Assembly: GCA_029717555.1 (NCBI GenBank) | Contig: JAMDHS010000004.1 | Span: 186,001 to 250,000 of the forward strand | Reading direction: 5' to 3' | DNA length: 64,000 nucleotides | From: Peribolospora baueri | Lineage: Eukaryota; Basidiomycota; Peribolosporomycetes; Peribolosporales; Peribolosporaceae | Shown here: one piece after another, positions 1 through 11,945 of the stretch | Layout of the letters: the number at the start of each line of letters is the position of its first letter | Numbering within the stretch: the stretch's first letter is position 1 | Translations under genes and position numbers: made by a program | The notes under the pieces: generated by a model | The model's input: only the letters and a program-made list of their open reading frames with translations | What the model was told of the DNA's origin: nothing | Database searches by the model: none

Positions 1-1600
1 CCTCGCCCCGGAGATCGTCCTTCGTCTCCGTCCGTCCGTTCGTCGTGGATGGATAGCAAGCTGATCGGAATATGAAAATGAAGCGCGTCACCGCATCCCG
101 GCGGTTCGATGGACCCTGAATGTGGGACACCCAACGTCCAATCCGCCCGTCCCCCGCAGTACCGGTAGGCGAAGGAAAGACGGGATGAGGTGTGATGACG
201 CACGCTGTCTTATCGCTGGCGACTGACACCTCTTCGTTCCCGATCACATCACACCTCCGGCGGTCGTCGTCGTCGCCGGCGGCAGCATGGCTCCAAGCCA
301 GGCCATCACTCGATCGACCTGAATCACAGCAGCGCGCGCCTCCCCTCGCTCGTCTCGTCTCGTTCGTCACTCACTCACTCACTCGCTCGCTCACCTGATT
401 AGGGAAAAAGGGGCGGATGCCGATGCGGAGCGCTCGGTTCCTGATTCACGCGCAGGTCCGGTCGGTCCGGTGCGGTGAAAGTGGGCGGCCGATCGACTGG
501 ACTGGACTTGGCCTAGACTGGATCGGTGCGGGATGTTGGTGTGACTGGGTGGCTCAATGTGTTCCAAGGCGATGGAGGGCCTGGGAGGACGGCGACGGAA
601 GTGCAAGTAGGCACGCAATTGGCAATCGAATCGAGGGGGGGTTGTCTCGGGCTGCGGAGCGGCGGGCAGGTGGGGTGGCGGGCTGGTCCAAAACGAAAAG
701 GATGGAAGGGTGGGTGTGAGACAGGGAGCGAATAGGAAGGAGCGGTGAGATCCACACACCTCGTTTTGTTTGTGTCTTTTTTTTCTTTTCGTTTCGGGTT
801 TGGGTGGGATGGATGGAGGAGGGAGGGATGAAGGATGGATGGATGGGCTGGAGCGGGTGTAGAGAGATAGAGCGAAGTGTCCGACGACGCGTGCGTGGCG
901 ACGACGAGGCGACGACGACGGCGACCGACGGCCTGGAGCGGCCTAACGACCAACTGGCCTTGGCTGGCTGGCGGCCCAGCGGACTGGACTCCGACTGGAC
1001 TGGCCTCGACTCGACTGACTGGCCGGCCTGACCGACCCGACCAACGACGGCCTCGGCCTCCGCCGTCCAGCCGTCTCCCGCGTGCTCGCCGCAGTTGCCC
1101 CCGCCCTTCTCCTTCCATCCGACCACGTTCCCTCCGACGCCGACTCCGGTCCACTGTATGTACGCAAACAAGTACAAGGAGGGAGAGGGAGGGAACGCTT
1201 GGCCAGCCGTCGTCCTCTATCCTATCCTTGTCGTGTCGTCCCGTCCGACGCCGAGGCCACCCATCCTCGTTTCTTCTCGTTTCTTCTCTTCTCTTCTTCA
1301 GTCACCGCGGGCGGGCAGGCATCGTCAGACGAAAGCCACGTCACGTCACGTCGCGCGCGACCGTACATCGATTGGATTTTACCCACTTCCCGTGGAAAAA
1401 ACAAAAGAAATGAAAAAAGGGAGAGGAGTAGAGCAAGGTCGAAGACCGGCGGAAGGAGGAGAAAATAAGAAAGACCACGTTTCGGACCGTGCGATGGGAG
1501 GAGAAGGAACAGGTACACGTACACGTACGCGTACGGGTACGGTCAGTGGACGAGACACCAACCAAACCAGGCCAGTTCCTCTCTCTTCCACCCGTTCCAT
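1..1600. other. Gene-poor left edge, low-complexity
   Basis: I recognise no gene here. Many open frames exist on both strands, but all are arginine-, serine- or proline-rich products of GC-rich simple sequence and none resembles a known family. Visible structure: GGAT-type tandem repeats near 810-850 and a CGTACA/CGTACG-type short repeat near 1512-1545. The right end is the 3' flank of the minus-strand CFEM gene. Confidence 0.5.
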
Positions 1601-2277
1601 TCACAGCACCGCAACCCCGCCCACGACGCCCAAGCCGACAAGACCGGCGACGACGGCGGCCCCCCATACGGGCAGCGAGGCGCCGGAACTGGTGTGCCCC
1701 GAGAAGGCTGCGGTCGGAGAGGACTTGCTCGTCGCTGCCTCCGCCAGGGCAGAGGACATGGAGCTGGAGAAGTAAAGCGCGCATTCGCCCTGCACCGAAG
1801 GAGGGAAGGGAAAGGACGGATGAGGAGTGAACTGAATGACCTTTGATCAGACTACTCTCTCTCCTCGACCGACGATCGCGCTCTCACATCCGCGAGGGCC
1901 GTCGCGTTGGCAAGCTCCTGGGGGCAAGCAGTTGACCGACGTCGAATTGAAGGCGGGGCTTTCCGGGGCAATGCGATGAAAGAAGAGAAGAGAGGGTATG
2001 TGTGCGATATAAAACACGGTCCGGTGCAGTGTACGCCCGACGGGTCTGGCCAGGACGACAGAGGCAAGGCTCACCTATTGCACCAGCAGGCCATGTTGGT
2101 CGGCGCGCATCCGGAAGCGGTGAGTGCCTGGCCGGCGCAGTTCTGTACGCATGCAGGCAACGAGGTCGCGCTCGCCTGGCGCGCGTACAAGACGCGGTCC
2201 GGCGTGACGGACGCCAAGGCCGGGGTGGAGGCCAAGAAACCGGGGAGGAGCGAGAGGGAGAGGTAGGTGGAGTCCAT
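1601..2277 (-). CDS. CFEM-domain GPI-anchored cell-surface protein (frame conflict inside domain)
   Basis: CFEM proteins are secreted or GPI-anchored fungal cell-surface proteins; some bind haem or iron. Exon 1 (2277-2075) gives a signal peptide (MDSTYLSLSLL... to about residue 23) and then the first CFEM cysteines: PACVQNC, a GC, and ACWC. Exon 2 (about 1958-1888) and exon 3 (1789-1601) carry NCL, ACPQELANATALAD and GEC, followed by a Ser/Thr-rich stretch and a hydrophobic C-terminus (LPVWGAAVVAGLVGLG...) typical of a GPI signal. Donors at 2074 and 1887 are GTGAG. With these splice sites the coding length is 463 nt, which is not a multiple of three, and the two halves of exon 2 read in different frames around the C-run near 1920-1924. 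Either a splice site is misassigned or there is a real or assembly frameshift. Family call is firm; the exact model is not. Confidence 0.72.
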
Positions 2278-3579
2278 TTTTGTAGGTCGTGTCGCTGTAG
2301 AAATTTCTTGGAGGAGAGCTCGATGCTTCCTCAGGCAAGGGTAAATATGTGAGCAGTTAGGTGGTCCCGAGCGAGGGAACGGAGACGAGGCTGAATGAAA
2401 GCTGGCTGGGAGGGACAAAGGCAGTCGTCCGTCCCCGTTATATGTATGCCCGTCCAGCAAAGTGCGAGGTGGGCGATGTGCGTGAAGCCCGCGCACATTC
2501 CTTCTCTCCCCGGACGGATTTCCTATTGCCTCTCAACTTTGGTCCCACACAAAGATGATCAGCGGCCCCGCCTGCGACCTTGGCTGAGGCAAGGAAAGAA
2601 AGAGCCGAGCAAAAGAAAAGCATCAGGAACGACCAAGGTACCTTTAGTGGCGGACCGACGCGGGCGGGCGGAGGAGAAAAGACGGCGGACGGCCATCCAT
2701 CCCGCCGAGGGCAGGTACGTCCCTCAAGCAGTCTCAAGCCGACGAGATGGAGGAGTGACCGAAAGTGCGTGAGCGTCCCTAATAAGGCTCCCACGCCTTC
2801 GTTTCCCCGGCCTGACCGGGTCTTTCCCACCGTCGACAGCGCATGCCTTACCGTACAGACTGCAGCGCTTGCCTATAGCTTGCTGACCACCACCCTGCAG
2901 ACAGACATAGGTGAGACGTAATGAGCCTGACATCCTTGTCGTTCCCACCTCGCATCCCGCCATTGTTCTCCCGCATGTGGGGCTTGCGGCGACCTGTGCC
3001 GCACCAACGCGACCGTTAACAATCCCACGCCTTCGCATCGTGGACAATCACGAGAGGCGGCCCCAACGATCACAACGGCTCGGTGCACTGATGTCGAAAG
3101 CGGAATGCGTTGCAATTTGTACTGCCGATACGATCGCCGCGGTAGCGATGTACAGGGCAACAAGCACCGGGAGAGAGCGTGCTCCAAGAAAATGGAGCCA
3201 ACTGCGTCTGTCCAGGTGCAAGCAAATGCAACGACCTTTCTGGTACCGCAGCCTCCGGCCTCCGGCCTATTATGAACTTCCATGCGCGAGCCCCGTTCGT
3301 TCCAGTGACCGATCGATAGCACGCATCTTGTACGTAATAAGGACGGCCACGCATTCGTTCAAAGACCGTTCCTTCTTCCCTCTTTCCCCTCCTCCTGCCT
3401 TCGTCGTCGCTTTGACTAGGCCGGCCAGCTTGACGGGCGCTCAAAGGTTGTAAACCGAGCTGGAAAAACAAAGAGACACGAGACAATCCGGAGCAAAATA
3501 CGGATCAACAATCTTTCACCAACGCCAATCGCATCGAGGACGACAGACGAGCACGAGCACGAGGAAGAAAACCGGTCAC
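2278..3579. other. Intergenic, promoter side of the CFEM gene
   Basis: No recognisable gene. Overlapping open frames on both strands give compositionally biased peptides without family features. It probably holds the promoter of the CFEM gene (minus, starting at 2277) and the 3' flank of the methyltransferase gene (minus, ending at 3580). Confidence 0.5.
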
Positions 3580-5829
3580 TTACACGTTCTTCTTCGGAGG
3601 AACGCGGATGCTCGAGTGGTTCGCGACGCCCTCGATGCGGTGGTACGCGTTGAGGTTCTTGTGCAGAGTGATCTGGAATACCGACGCGCCGCCTTGGCTG
3701 AAGACGTGCGAGGAGGCGTCGATGCGAAGAAGGCGAATGCGACGTCGGACGGCGCTTCAGCATGCGCTCGACGAGATCGGATGCGTGTGCACCACAAGAC
3801 GCTGACTCACCGAGAAGTGATAACCGAGCTGGCGAGGAAGTACTCCCAGATGCGGTACCACCTCTGGCCGTACTTGGCCACCACCTTCTCCTTGTTGGAG
3901 AGCCAGTTCTTGTACCACCGCCAGATCGTGGCGCTGTAGTGTACCCCGAGAACGTCGATGTTCTTGACCTCGAACCCGGCAGCCTCCAACTGGTGACGGC
4001 AAGACGAACGTCGAGCGAGCCGCTAAGCAAAGCCTACTCGCTCGATACAAGCAAAGGCGATCGCTCACCTGATTGATGACCCAGCCAAGAGAGCAACTGG
4101 CGTCTGCGCCAGGGAAGACATACTTGTTCATGAAGAGACCCCTGTTCGTGGGAAAGAGAGAGAATATAAGACCGGATCCTAGTGTTTAAAAGAAAATTGC
4201 GACGCCAAATGCGGTGACGTACCAGATGAGATCCTCGTACTGCCAGCTTGGCCTGATTCCAGCGACCTGCAGGACGAAGGTACCGTCATCGTCGAGAAGA
4301 TCGTACACCTGCCTCAGGAAGGAACCATAACGACGGATGCCAACGTGCTGCAAGAAAAATGACAAACGAGCGGCATCAGAGTCGATGCAGGCACCTCGGC
4401 AGTCTGCTGCAACCTAATCCAGCATGCCAGAGCAGGCGGCTATACGCACTTCGGCCATCTCAAGCGACACAATCTTGGTATAATATCCAGGTGTCTTGGG
4501 AATCTCGCGGTAGTCCAAACAGAGGATCCTCGCCTGGCTCTCAGGCACGCCGGCGCGGCGGATCCTGTCGTTTCCAAACTTTGTCTGGTTCTTGCCAAGC
4601 GTGATGCCTGTCACGTCGCAATCATAGTTCTTCGCCGCATACGCCGCCAAGGTTCCCCAGCCGCAGCCAATGTCGAGAACACGGTCACCTGGTTGGAGGT
4701 CGAGCTTGTCGCAGACAATGGCCAGCTTGTTGTCCTGAAGCTCTTCCAAAGTCTCATATTTGGTCGCGTCCGAGACCATGCCGGAAGTGTAGATCATCTG
4801 GGGACCGAGGAACCTGGTACGAACCAGATGAAGCGATCGATCAGCGAACATGCATCCCAAAAGTAGTCGGATTGCAGTGACACTCACCACTCGTAAAAGT
4901 CATCTCCCCTGTCGTAGTGATCCCTAACCTGCTCCTCATCCTGGGATTGAGAGTGGAGGATGACCTCTGGAAGCATCCTGGTAAAAACGTACTTGAACAG
5001 CTCCAGGGTGAAAACCGGAGCTGCCCAGTCGTGCCGGTACTCAAGAATATCGAGCATGTCACCTGCAAGGGACAATGAGACAGGCAGTCAAAGGTACGAT
5101 AGGGGAAAAAAAAGAACCTCAGCCGAGCTGATTCGACTGAAATGGAGGAGACGGTCACCACCTACCCTTAACGTCGATCTTGCTCTCAAAGAAAGAGTCG
5201 TGGAAGATCTGCAAAGGAATTTTGCCCGACTTTCCAGCGTTGCCATACTCCTTCCTGAGGCGCTCATCCTTGAAATCGAGATAGTCCTCCACAGGCTTGC
5301 CAGGCAACGCGCACTTCTCATTCTTCCGCGGACCATAGCGGCTCATGACCCACCAGTAGCCAACGGTGACGGGGAGGCCGATGAGAGCGGTGAGGAAGAA
5401 GTAAGCGAACCAAGAGAAGTGAGAGGGCTTGAGGAAGGGCACCATGCGAATCAACACGGCGGGCGTGAAGAAGACGAGGAGGGCGAGGACGACGTTGGAG
5501 AACGTGCCGTTGCCCTCCATCGGCAAGGGAGCATTCTTGATGGTCGGGTACGTGGTCGTGCGCACGCCCACGCCGGGGGTAGAGCCGGCGGGCGAAGAGA
5601 AGGTCTCCCTCGTTTTGGCCCGCTCTGCGGGCGAGGAAGCGCCAGGTCCGGCGGAGACGTAGCGCGCGGCGGACTTGGGCTCAATAGCTGGGGCGCTTGC
5701 CGAAGGAGAGATGGGCTTCGCGGCGTCGGAGGCGGTAGCGTTGGTGGTCGTCTCAACCGCCGGCGACGCGGCTTGCTCCTGAGCGGCCGAGCCCGGGTGG
5801 GCGGCGGCCGAATCGCTAATGTCAGACAT
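3580..5829 (-). CDS. Sphingolipid C9-methyltransferase
   Basis: This enzyme adds the C9 methyl branch to the sphingoid base of fungal glucosylceramides, using S-adenosylmethionine, at the ER or Golgi membrane. It belongs to the cyclopropane-fatty-acid-synthase-like methyltransferases. The N-terminus (about 90 residues) is Ala/Ser/Pro-rich. Two membrane segments follow (around SNVVLALLVFFTPAVL and FSWFAYFFLTALIGLPVTVG), then the conserved block ending RDHYDRGDDFYEW, the SAM-binding motif VLDIGCGWGTLA, and the CFA-type region with GITLGKNQ and EAAGFEV. The C-terminus ends VPPKKNV. At least seven exons are visible, e.g. donor GTAGGT after DVKG and acceptor before GDMLDILEY. The start at 5829 is the first Met of the long N-terminal exon. 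Budding yeast lacks this gene, while most filamentous fungi and basidiomycetes have it. Confident by family; paralogue number unknown. Confidence 0.92.
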
Positions 5830-5921
5830 GATGGTCTGGAAGGTGACAAGAGCTGCCAGTGCTGCTGCTCAGTCTTCAGACGGCAGGTGACGGCGAGGAC
5901 AAACAGCGGCGCGCCCCGTGG

Positions 5922-5938
5922 TTAGGGTTAGGGTTGGG
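5922..5938 (+). promoter_or_regulatory. Short TTAGGG repeat upstream of the C9-methyltransferase start
   Basis: Two perfect TTAGGG units followed by TTGGG lie about 95 bp upstream of the minus-strand start at 5829. This is either a short interstitial telomere-type motif or a binding site for a Tbf1/TRF-like factor. Function is inferred only from the motif. Confidence 0.45.
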
Positions 5939-6102
5939 AACGCCGGCGCCTACACGAGCGGTCTACCTCCATTACGCCGAAGACGTGAAGCGAGTGAGAG
6001 TCTTTGGCTCTTCTATCCGAACCAGCTCCTTCCTCCAAAATATCCTCTAGACCAGCCTATAATACAGGACAGCACGGATGAAATCTGGAGTAGGTGAAGG
6101 GA

Positions 6103-8617
6103 TCACAACCACTGAAACGCGAGAGAAAGAAACCCAAAATGAGCACTGCCGTCAGTCTAACGGTCCCAAACTTGCTCCCGGTCCAGGCTCATGGCCAGAC
6201 GGGTTGTAAACCATTTAATGCTCACTTCAATCGTCCCAGGAGGCTTCGAGGTCAAGTCATAGACCACCCTGTTCACGCCCTGTACCTCGTTGGTGATACG
6301 AGACGATATCTTGCGCAAGACGGCGCTGGGGAAGTCATACCCTGCGAGGTGACCCGTCAAGCAAATAGACAGAGAGAGGGTGAAAAGAGACACAGGAAAG
6401 ACAGTCAGAGCACACACATAGGGAAAAAAAAAATTAAACTTCGGGCGCTCAGAAAGTCGCTCACATTCCGCGGTCATGAAGTCGACAGTGGTAGCTGCGC
6501 GGAGGGCGATGACCTGTTCATAAGTTCTCTTGTCGCCCTGCACACCCACAGCTCGAACGGGAAGCAGAACGGCGAAAGCCTGGCTGATTTCGTCGTAGAT
6601 TCCAGCTATGCGGATCTCCTCGATGTAGATCGAGTCGGCGTGCTGGGGAGCCGGAGTACGCGGCAGTAGAGGATGCAGTGACGTAAGTGCCAGAGGTCTA
6701 CGACATGCAGTAAGGGAGCAGGCACTCGCAGGGCAGAACCAGCGATAAGTCGACACAGACTTACCTGCAAGGTCTTGACCTGCGACTCGGTAACCTCTCC
6801 CAAAATGCGGATGGCCAAGCCCGGTCCGGGGAAAGGGTGACGACCGACAAGGTGGGCGGGGATGCCGAGAAGTCGTCCGAGAGCGCGAACCTCGTCTGCT
6901 CGGCGCCCGAGAGTGGAGAGAAGGATTCAATGAGAAGCTATCCACTTGGAAAGGTTGGTCAATTCGAACCTGTCACTAACCCTTGAACAGCTCGCGAAGC
7001 GGCTCGATAAGCTTGAGCTTCATGTCGTCGAGCAGCCCGCCGACATTGTGATGCGTCTTAATGGTGGCGCTGGGGCCCTTGAAACTGATGCTCTCGATGA
7101 CGTCTGGGTAAAGCGTGCCCTGAAGAAGCCATTCAATCTTGCCCTTCGACGCCCCTGTTCCCTTCGTCTCCAGCTCCTCCTCCGCCTCTGCCTCGATCCT
7201 GGCAGCCTCGGCTTCGAACACCTCAATGAAAGTGTTGCCGATGATCTTGCGCTTTTTCTCTGGGTCTTCCACCCCCTTGAGCTTGGAGAGGAACACGCCT
7301 CCGGCGTGTACGACGGTCAAGTTGACGCCCAAGTCCTCCGAGAGCATCTTGCGCACCTGCGCGGCCTCGTTGAGTCGCAAGACGCCGTTGTCGACCATGA
7401 TGGCGTGGAAGCGATCGCCAATGGCCTCGTGCATCAGCTTGGCCGCGACAGAAGAGTCCACACCGCCGCTCACGGCGCCAACCACTTGGCCGTGCTCGCC
7501 CACGATGTCCCGAATGCGACGGATCTCCTTGTCGATGAAAGTTTCCTAACGGGTTTGCGAAGAAGAAGAGCTTGTGAGCAGACTGGTACAGTGCAGAGCT
7601 AAGAAGACTAAGCCTTTGAGGTCCACGCACCATGTTCCAGTTCCTTCGGCAACCACATATCCGGTCTACAAAGCTCTCGAAGAGCTCCTTTCCTCGCGGA
7701 GAATGGGTCACCTCCGGGTGGAACTGAATACCAAAGAATGGCTTGGACTCGTGGGCGATCGCCGCGTAAGGTGCTGTCGGAGTCTTCGCAACAACCTTGA
7801 AATTCGGTGGGCAGGAGGAGAGCTGGTCACCGTGGGACATCCAGACCTGCCAGGAGGGAGTGAAGCGGGTATGGTCCAGGCCCGTCAGAACCTTTCAGGG
7901 AAGTGAACCTCAGGAGCGCGTTGCTCCTCTCCGTCTATGTTCCAAGCTACTGAGGTTTGCTCCCGGGATAAGCGCTTCGCTCTCCACTTCATCGCTCTGG
8001 CATCACTCACCGGCATCTCTCCTTGAATCCAGTCAAACAGCCTGTCTACATGATCATCACCGTGCTTGACGACAGTAACCATCGCATGTCCGTATTCGCG
8101 GTGATCGTGCGGGTCTACCTTGCCTCCGTGATTCCATGCCATTTCCTGCCAGAGCCAAAAAGCCAAGAAAGCAGAGACGCCCATGCGTAAATCAACATCA
8201 CAGCACTTCATGGCGCATGAGACAAAGTCGGGTGCGCTTCACCTGCAGACCGTAGCAAATTCCCAGCACCGGCACGCCATAGTCGAACACGGCCGGGTCG
8301 ACGCGCGGAGCGCCGTCTTCGTACACAGAATAGGGCGAACCGGAGAGAATGATGCCTGCACATAAAAGGGTAAGAAAAAGCACAGAAACGGTGAGAAATT
8401 TGGCAACGGGCATATGTTCATCCATACGTCGTAGCTACGCCACATCACGGACCAACTCACCTTTAGGCTTCCAATCGAGGTCCTTGATTTTCTGCGTACA
8501 AGGCAGCATCTCGCAGTACACATTGAGCTCGCGACATCTTCTAGTGATGAGGTGGGAGTACTGCGAGCCAAAGTCGAGGATGAGAATCGAGTCGTACTCG
8601 CTGTGGATGGCCGCCAT
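6103..8617 (-). CDS. GUA1: GMP synthase (glutamine-hydrolysing)
   Basis: Converts XMP to GMP with glutamine and ATP, the last step of de novo guanine nucleotide synthesis, in the cytosol. The N-terminal class I glutamine amidotransferase shows [12 protein letters not shown], the catalytic Cys in LGICYGLQ, and the His/Glu of [11 protein letters not shown]. The ATP-pyrophosphatase domain has the P-loop [12 protein letters not shown] and [10 protein letters not shown]. The dimerisation domain contains [15 protein letters not shown] and ends with [11 protein letters not shown]. The last coding exon is only TGG TTG TGA, placing W-L-stop at 6103-6111 after a GTGAGC donor at about 6212 and a TTTCAG acceptor. 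The start at 8617 gives [17 protein letters not shown], normal for the family. At least eight exons; length about 545 residues, normal. Very likely single-copy and essential for guanine prototrophy. Confidence 0.95.
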
Positions 8618-9421
8618 GGTGGACGACGGCGAACGAACGGCCTGTTTGAGCGGGAAGGGGAAAAGGTGAGTCTTGGAAAGGAAGGATGAGGTCGCAGAAG
8701 CATGACTACGGCAGCAAACAAGAACTGCGGCATGCCTTTTCCGACGCGAGATAAACCCCGATAAGGCAGTTTGCTAGTCATGTGATCAATTATGTGACCA
8801 TCTTCTTGTGGAATCCCGCGAAAAGAAAGACGTACAACCCCTGCCCAGTCTCCGTTCTCTAACACAACCTCTGCCCAGTCTCCGTTCTCTAGACGTTTAA
8901 GAGGGAGGAGGTGGCGGACATAGGCTGTGTTAGGGCGGGGATTCCACATTCTCTTCGGCAACCGCTTCTTTCATCTGCCGTCCCTCCCACTTCATACCGT
9001 GCGTCGGAGCAGTCATAGTCGGAATTGACATGGATGAGCTCAGGGATAGCGGCAGTTCCAGACGCTGGTGCCCGTGCAATTACTCCGTCTGTGAGGCATG
9101 TGGCTTCTCTCGTGCTCCGTCAGTACTGATGCAGAACGATTTTCATGGTCGAACGTAATGAGTGTATGGCTCCGAAAAGCTATATATGTGGATGGATGCG
9201 AGCTACAGGAATAGAAATGCGCAAGGATAAACGCATGGACGGTATGCGGAGGAGAGACGGCCAGAACAGACAGAAAAGCATGCAAACGCGTCGGGGGCGA
9301 GGAGCTCCACCGCAGCGAAGGCCGAACGCACGAGTGCGACCAAGAAAGTCGCTCGCTCTTCCAACCTCGATAATCTTTAGGCACTCTATACCATCAGCAC
9401 CTTCCTCTCCGGCCCTCTGCA
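8618..9421. other. Intergenic, GUA1 promoter region with duplicated 28-bp element
   Basis: No gene seen. The region upstream of GUA1 includes a directly duplicated 28-bp element (listed separately). The left-hand open frames are compositionally biased. PUS1 ends at its right edge on the minus strand. Confidence 0.5.
8834..8891. repeat. Two direct copies of a 28-bp element
   Basis: Copies at 8834-8861 and 8864-8891 differ at a single C/T and share the core CTGCCCAGTCTCCGTTCTCT. They lie about 220-270 bp upstream of the GUA1 start codon. This may be a tandem duplication of a promoter element or a simple replication duplication. Confidence 0.8.
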
Positions 9422-11945
9422 TCAGCCCTCGTTCTCCGCCTCGTTCCCTCTATTCGGCACCTCCTCCTCGTCGTCGCTCTCAGGAAGCACCTCACCCGCC
9501 GTCACCCTGCCACCGGCGACCTCAACCTCGTCCTTCAAGACCTCTCCTTCTCCGGCACCGGCCTGCTTGTCGGACGATCCCTTCCCATCCATGCCGTCGA
9601 GCGCACCAGCAAACTGATCCTTGATCCGAGACCGCTCCTCACCGGGCTTGAGCACCGAAGAGTCGGGAATGATGCCCTTTGGGTTGAGGTAATCGAAGTC
9701 TGGGCCGGTGTATACTTCCAAGTAGTTGAGCCATTTTGCGAACCTGTACATTCGACAAGAAGGCACCGTGGGACGAATCGTGCAGGGATAGGGTCAGTGC
9801 TGGCTTCTTACTGGCCAGCGGCAAGGATCGAGAATAAGCGAAGCGGACCCACTCGTCATTAGCGTTTTCCTCCGCCACGATCTTGTCATAAATGTGAGCT
9901 TGTTTGAAAGTCTCCATCTTCTCCTGGAACGCGTCATACAGAATTGGCTCCCTTTTGGAGGCTTCCTCCTCCGCCGACCTATCTGCTTTGTCTTTATTAC
10001 TTTCCTCTAACACCGGTTGCTGCTGCTCTTTGCCGTCGGCATGGCCCGCAGCCGTCGCCTTGTCGCGCCGCTTTCGCTCCAATTTGGCATCAATCTTGGC
10101 GTTGTTCTCGGCGATGCGCTTGTTGTAATTGCCGAAGAAGGGCTCTTCTAGCAACAGACCCAAGCCGGGAGCCTTAGGGACGTGAATGCGCGACGGTCCG
10201 TACGTCTCCGGGATGAGAGTGTGCGGCGTGCCAGTTCGGCAGACGAGAACGAGGAGGCCGATCATCTTGCGCTGTTGCAGAAAGAAGAGCAGATCAGTCC
10301 GGCGGGACCTTTGACATCTTTCAGGCCTTGAAAACTCTCCCCCTCCTACTCACGATTTGGTGTAGCATAAACGCCTGGCCGTGGAGCTTGATTGAAATCC
10401 ATTCAATCCCGTCAATGACTTGCGGGTCACTAACCTACGAGGACAGGGAATGTAACAGACCACTGTCAGGATACGGATGAATGGGTCGGTTGTAGGGGAA
10501 TAGTGCCAGAACTCACCACAAGCTTTTTCATGAACCTCTGAGCGCTACGGTCCCTAAACGACTTTCCGACGGTGAAATTGTAGAAATTGTGTGCGCCCTC
10601 GTACTCTGCGAACGTCTTCCTCACTCGCTCCAGCGTCTCCGCATCGATCCTCCAGCGCTTCTTGGCCGCGACGTCCTCCTTGAACGATCCATCGAGACCT
10701 TGTTCCTTCCAGAAAGGGTGGACACTTGGGTCGTTGAGCAGGCCTGTTTCTGGTTTCGCAGCGGCGTTGGCGCTCGACGAAGGCTTGGAGCCCGCTGCCA
10801 TGCGCCGTACCGTGAGGTCCATGCACGTGCCGGGCTTGGGAGGTATGAAGACATAGGTCGGCAGGAGATACTCGTACATGCGCGAATCGCAGCTCATCCG
10901 CGCGTTGAAGCCGTTCTGCACGCGCGTGAAGCCCCAGATGCGGATCTGGTCAGGAAGGAGAGAGTTGAGGTGCGCCACGAGATCGGAAATGCCCGGGACG
11001 TTGACGATCATTTTGAGAGTCAGGAGGTTGCCAGCTGCATGCACACCAGCGTCGGTCCGTGCTGCTCGCTGGAGATTGACCTGTCCAGTCCGCAAGAAAT
11101 GTAGATGAGCTTCGATTCGACTGTTCCTGTTGGACGTTATCATGTAAAAAAGACAAACCTTGGTAGGATCAGTCGAATTGTCTTTGCTTACAGCGCCGGC
11201 TTTGCAGAGGGCACCGAAAATGTCCCCCTCGATTGTCCTGACTCCGTGATTCCTATAGAACGAAAAGTACATTTTATGGGACACGTGGGTCTGTGGTAAG
11301 TTTCTAATCTGCTTGCGCTTCGGATTGAAGATCAGGGCCAACCACTCACACCTGCAGGCCGGAATAACCAGTTCCACAGTAACCGAAGTAGAGAGCAACC
11401 TTACGTTTCTGAGGTGATATAACGTATTGAAAACAAGTCAACGCAGAATGAGCATGTAATCCTCCAATGCATCAACAGCCGGCCAGACCCTAACTTACCG
11501 GCAAGCGCGTCTTGCCCTCCTCGCTCTCCTCCTTGTCCCTTGACTCCAGGGTTCCCGTGTCCCGGTTCTGCTTGGCTTCCCCGCGGTTCTTGTTGTCCCG
11601 CTCATCAACTTCTCCCCTGCCCGCTCCGTCGCCACCCTTGTCCCGATACCGTCCTCGACCGGCTTTCATCCTGCCTTTGCCCCGGCCAGGACCACGCCCA
11701 CGTCCTCGGCCCGATCCCCTTCCGCACTCTCCCCTTCCTCCATCTCTGTCCTCGCCTTTCCTCTCTTCCTTCATGTCGCCTTCTTTAGAACGTTCCACGT
11801 CTATATCCTCTTCGAGCTTGGCGCGCTTCGAGCTAGGCGCATCGACAACAGATTCGATCGCTTGGTGCTGAACTCCTGAAGACGCCAGGGTGTCGCGCTC
11901 CCCTCGAGCGCGTTTCAAACCACCGTCGGCAGACGAACAAATCAT
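9422..11945 (-). CDS. PUS1: tRNA pseudouridine synthase, PUS1/TruA family
   Basis: TruA-family enzymes isomerise uridine to pseudouridine in tRNA (Pus1 also modifies U2 snRNA and some mRNA), mainly in the nucleus. Visible pieces: the start of the catalytic domain [19 protein letters not shown], then [17 protein letters not shown], the catalytic Asp in [25 protein letters not shown], and the C-terminal block [14 protein letters not shown]...RFMKKLVV. Before the catalytic domain lies an acidic/basic N-terminus with a strong Gly-Arg (RGG-like) tract, and after it an acidic tail ending NEAENEG. About eight exons. The start at 11945 (MICSSADGG...) is the first Met after an upstream stretch without family features; the frame is open further upstream, so the exact start is uncertain. 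The RGG tract suggests extra RNA or nucleolar binding (inference). Confidence 0.9.

Noticed and set aside
513-1177. Two overlapping 200-residue minus-strand frames at the left edge
   Set aside because: Arg/Ser/Pro-rich composition from simple repeats; no domain or exon structure.
6955-6990. GGTTCGAATT, resembling a tRNA B-box (minus strand)
   Set aside because: Lies inside a GUA1 intron and no A-box or cloverleaf could be formed around it.
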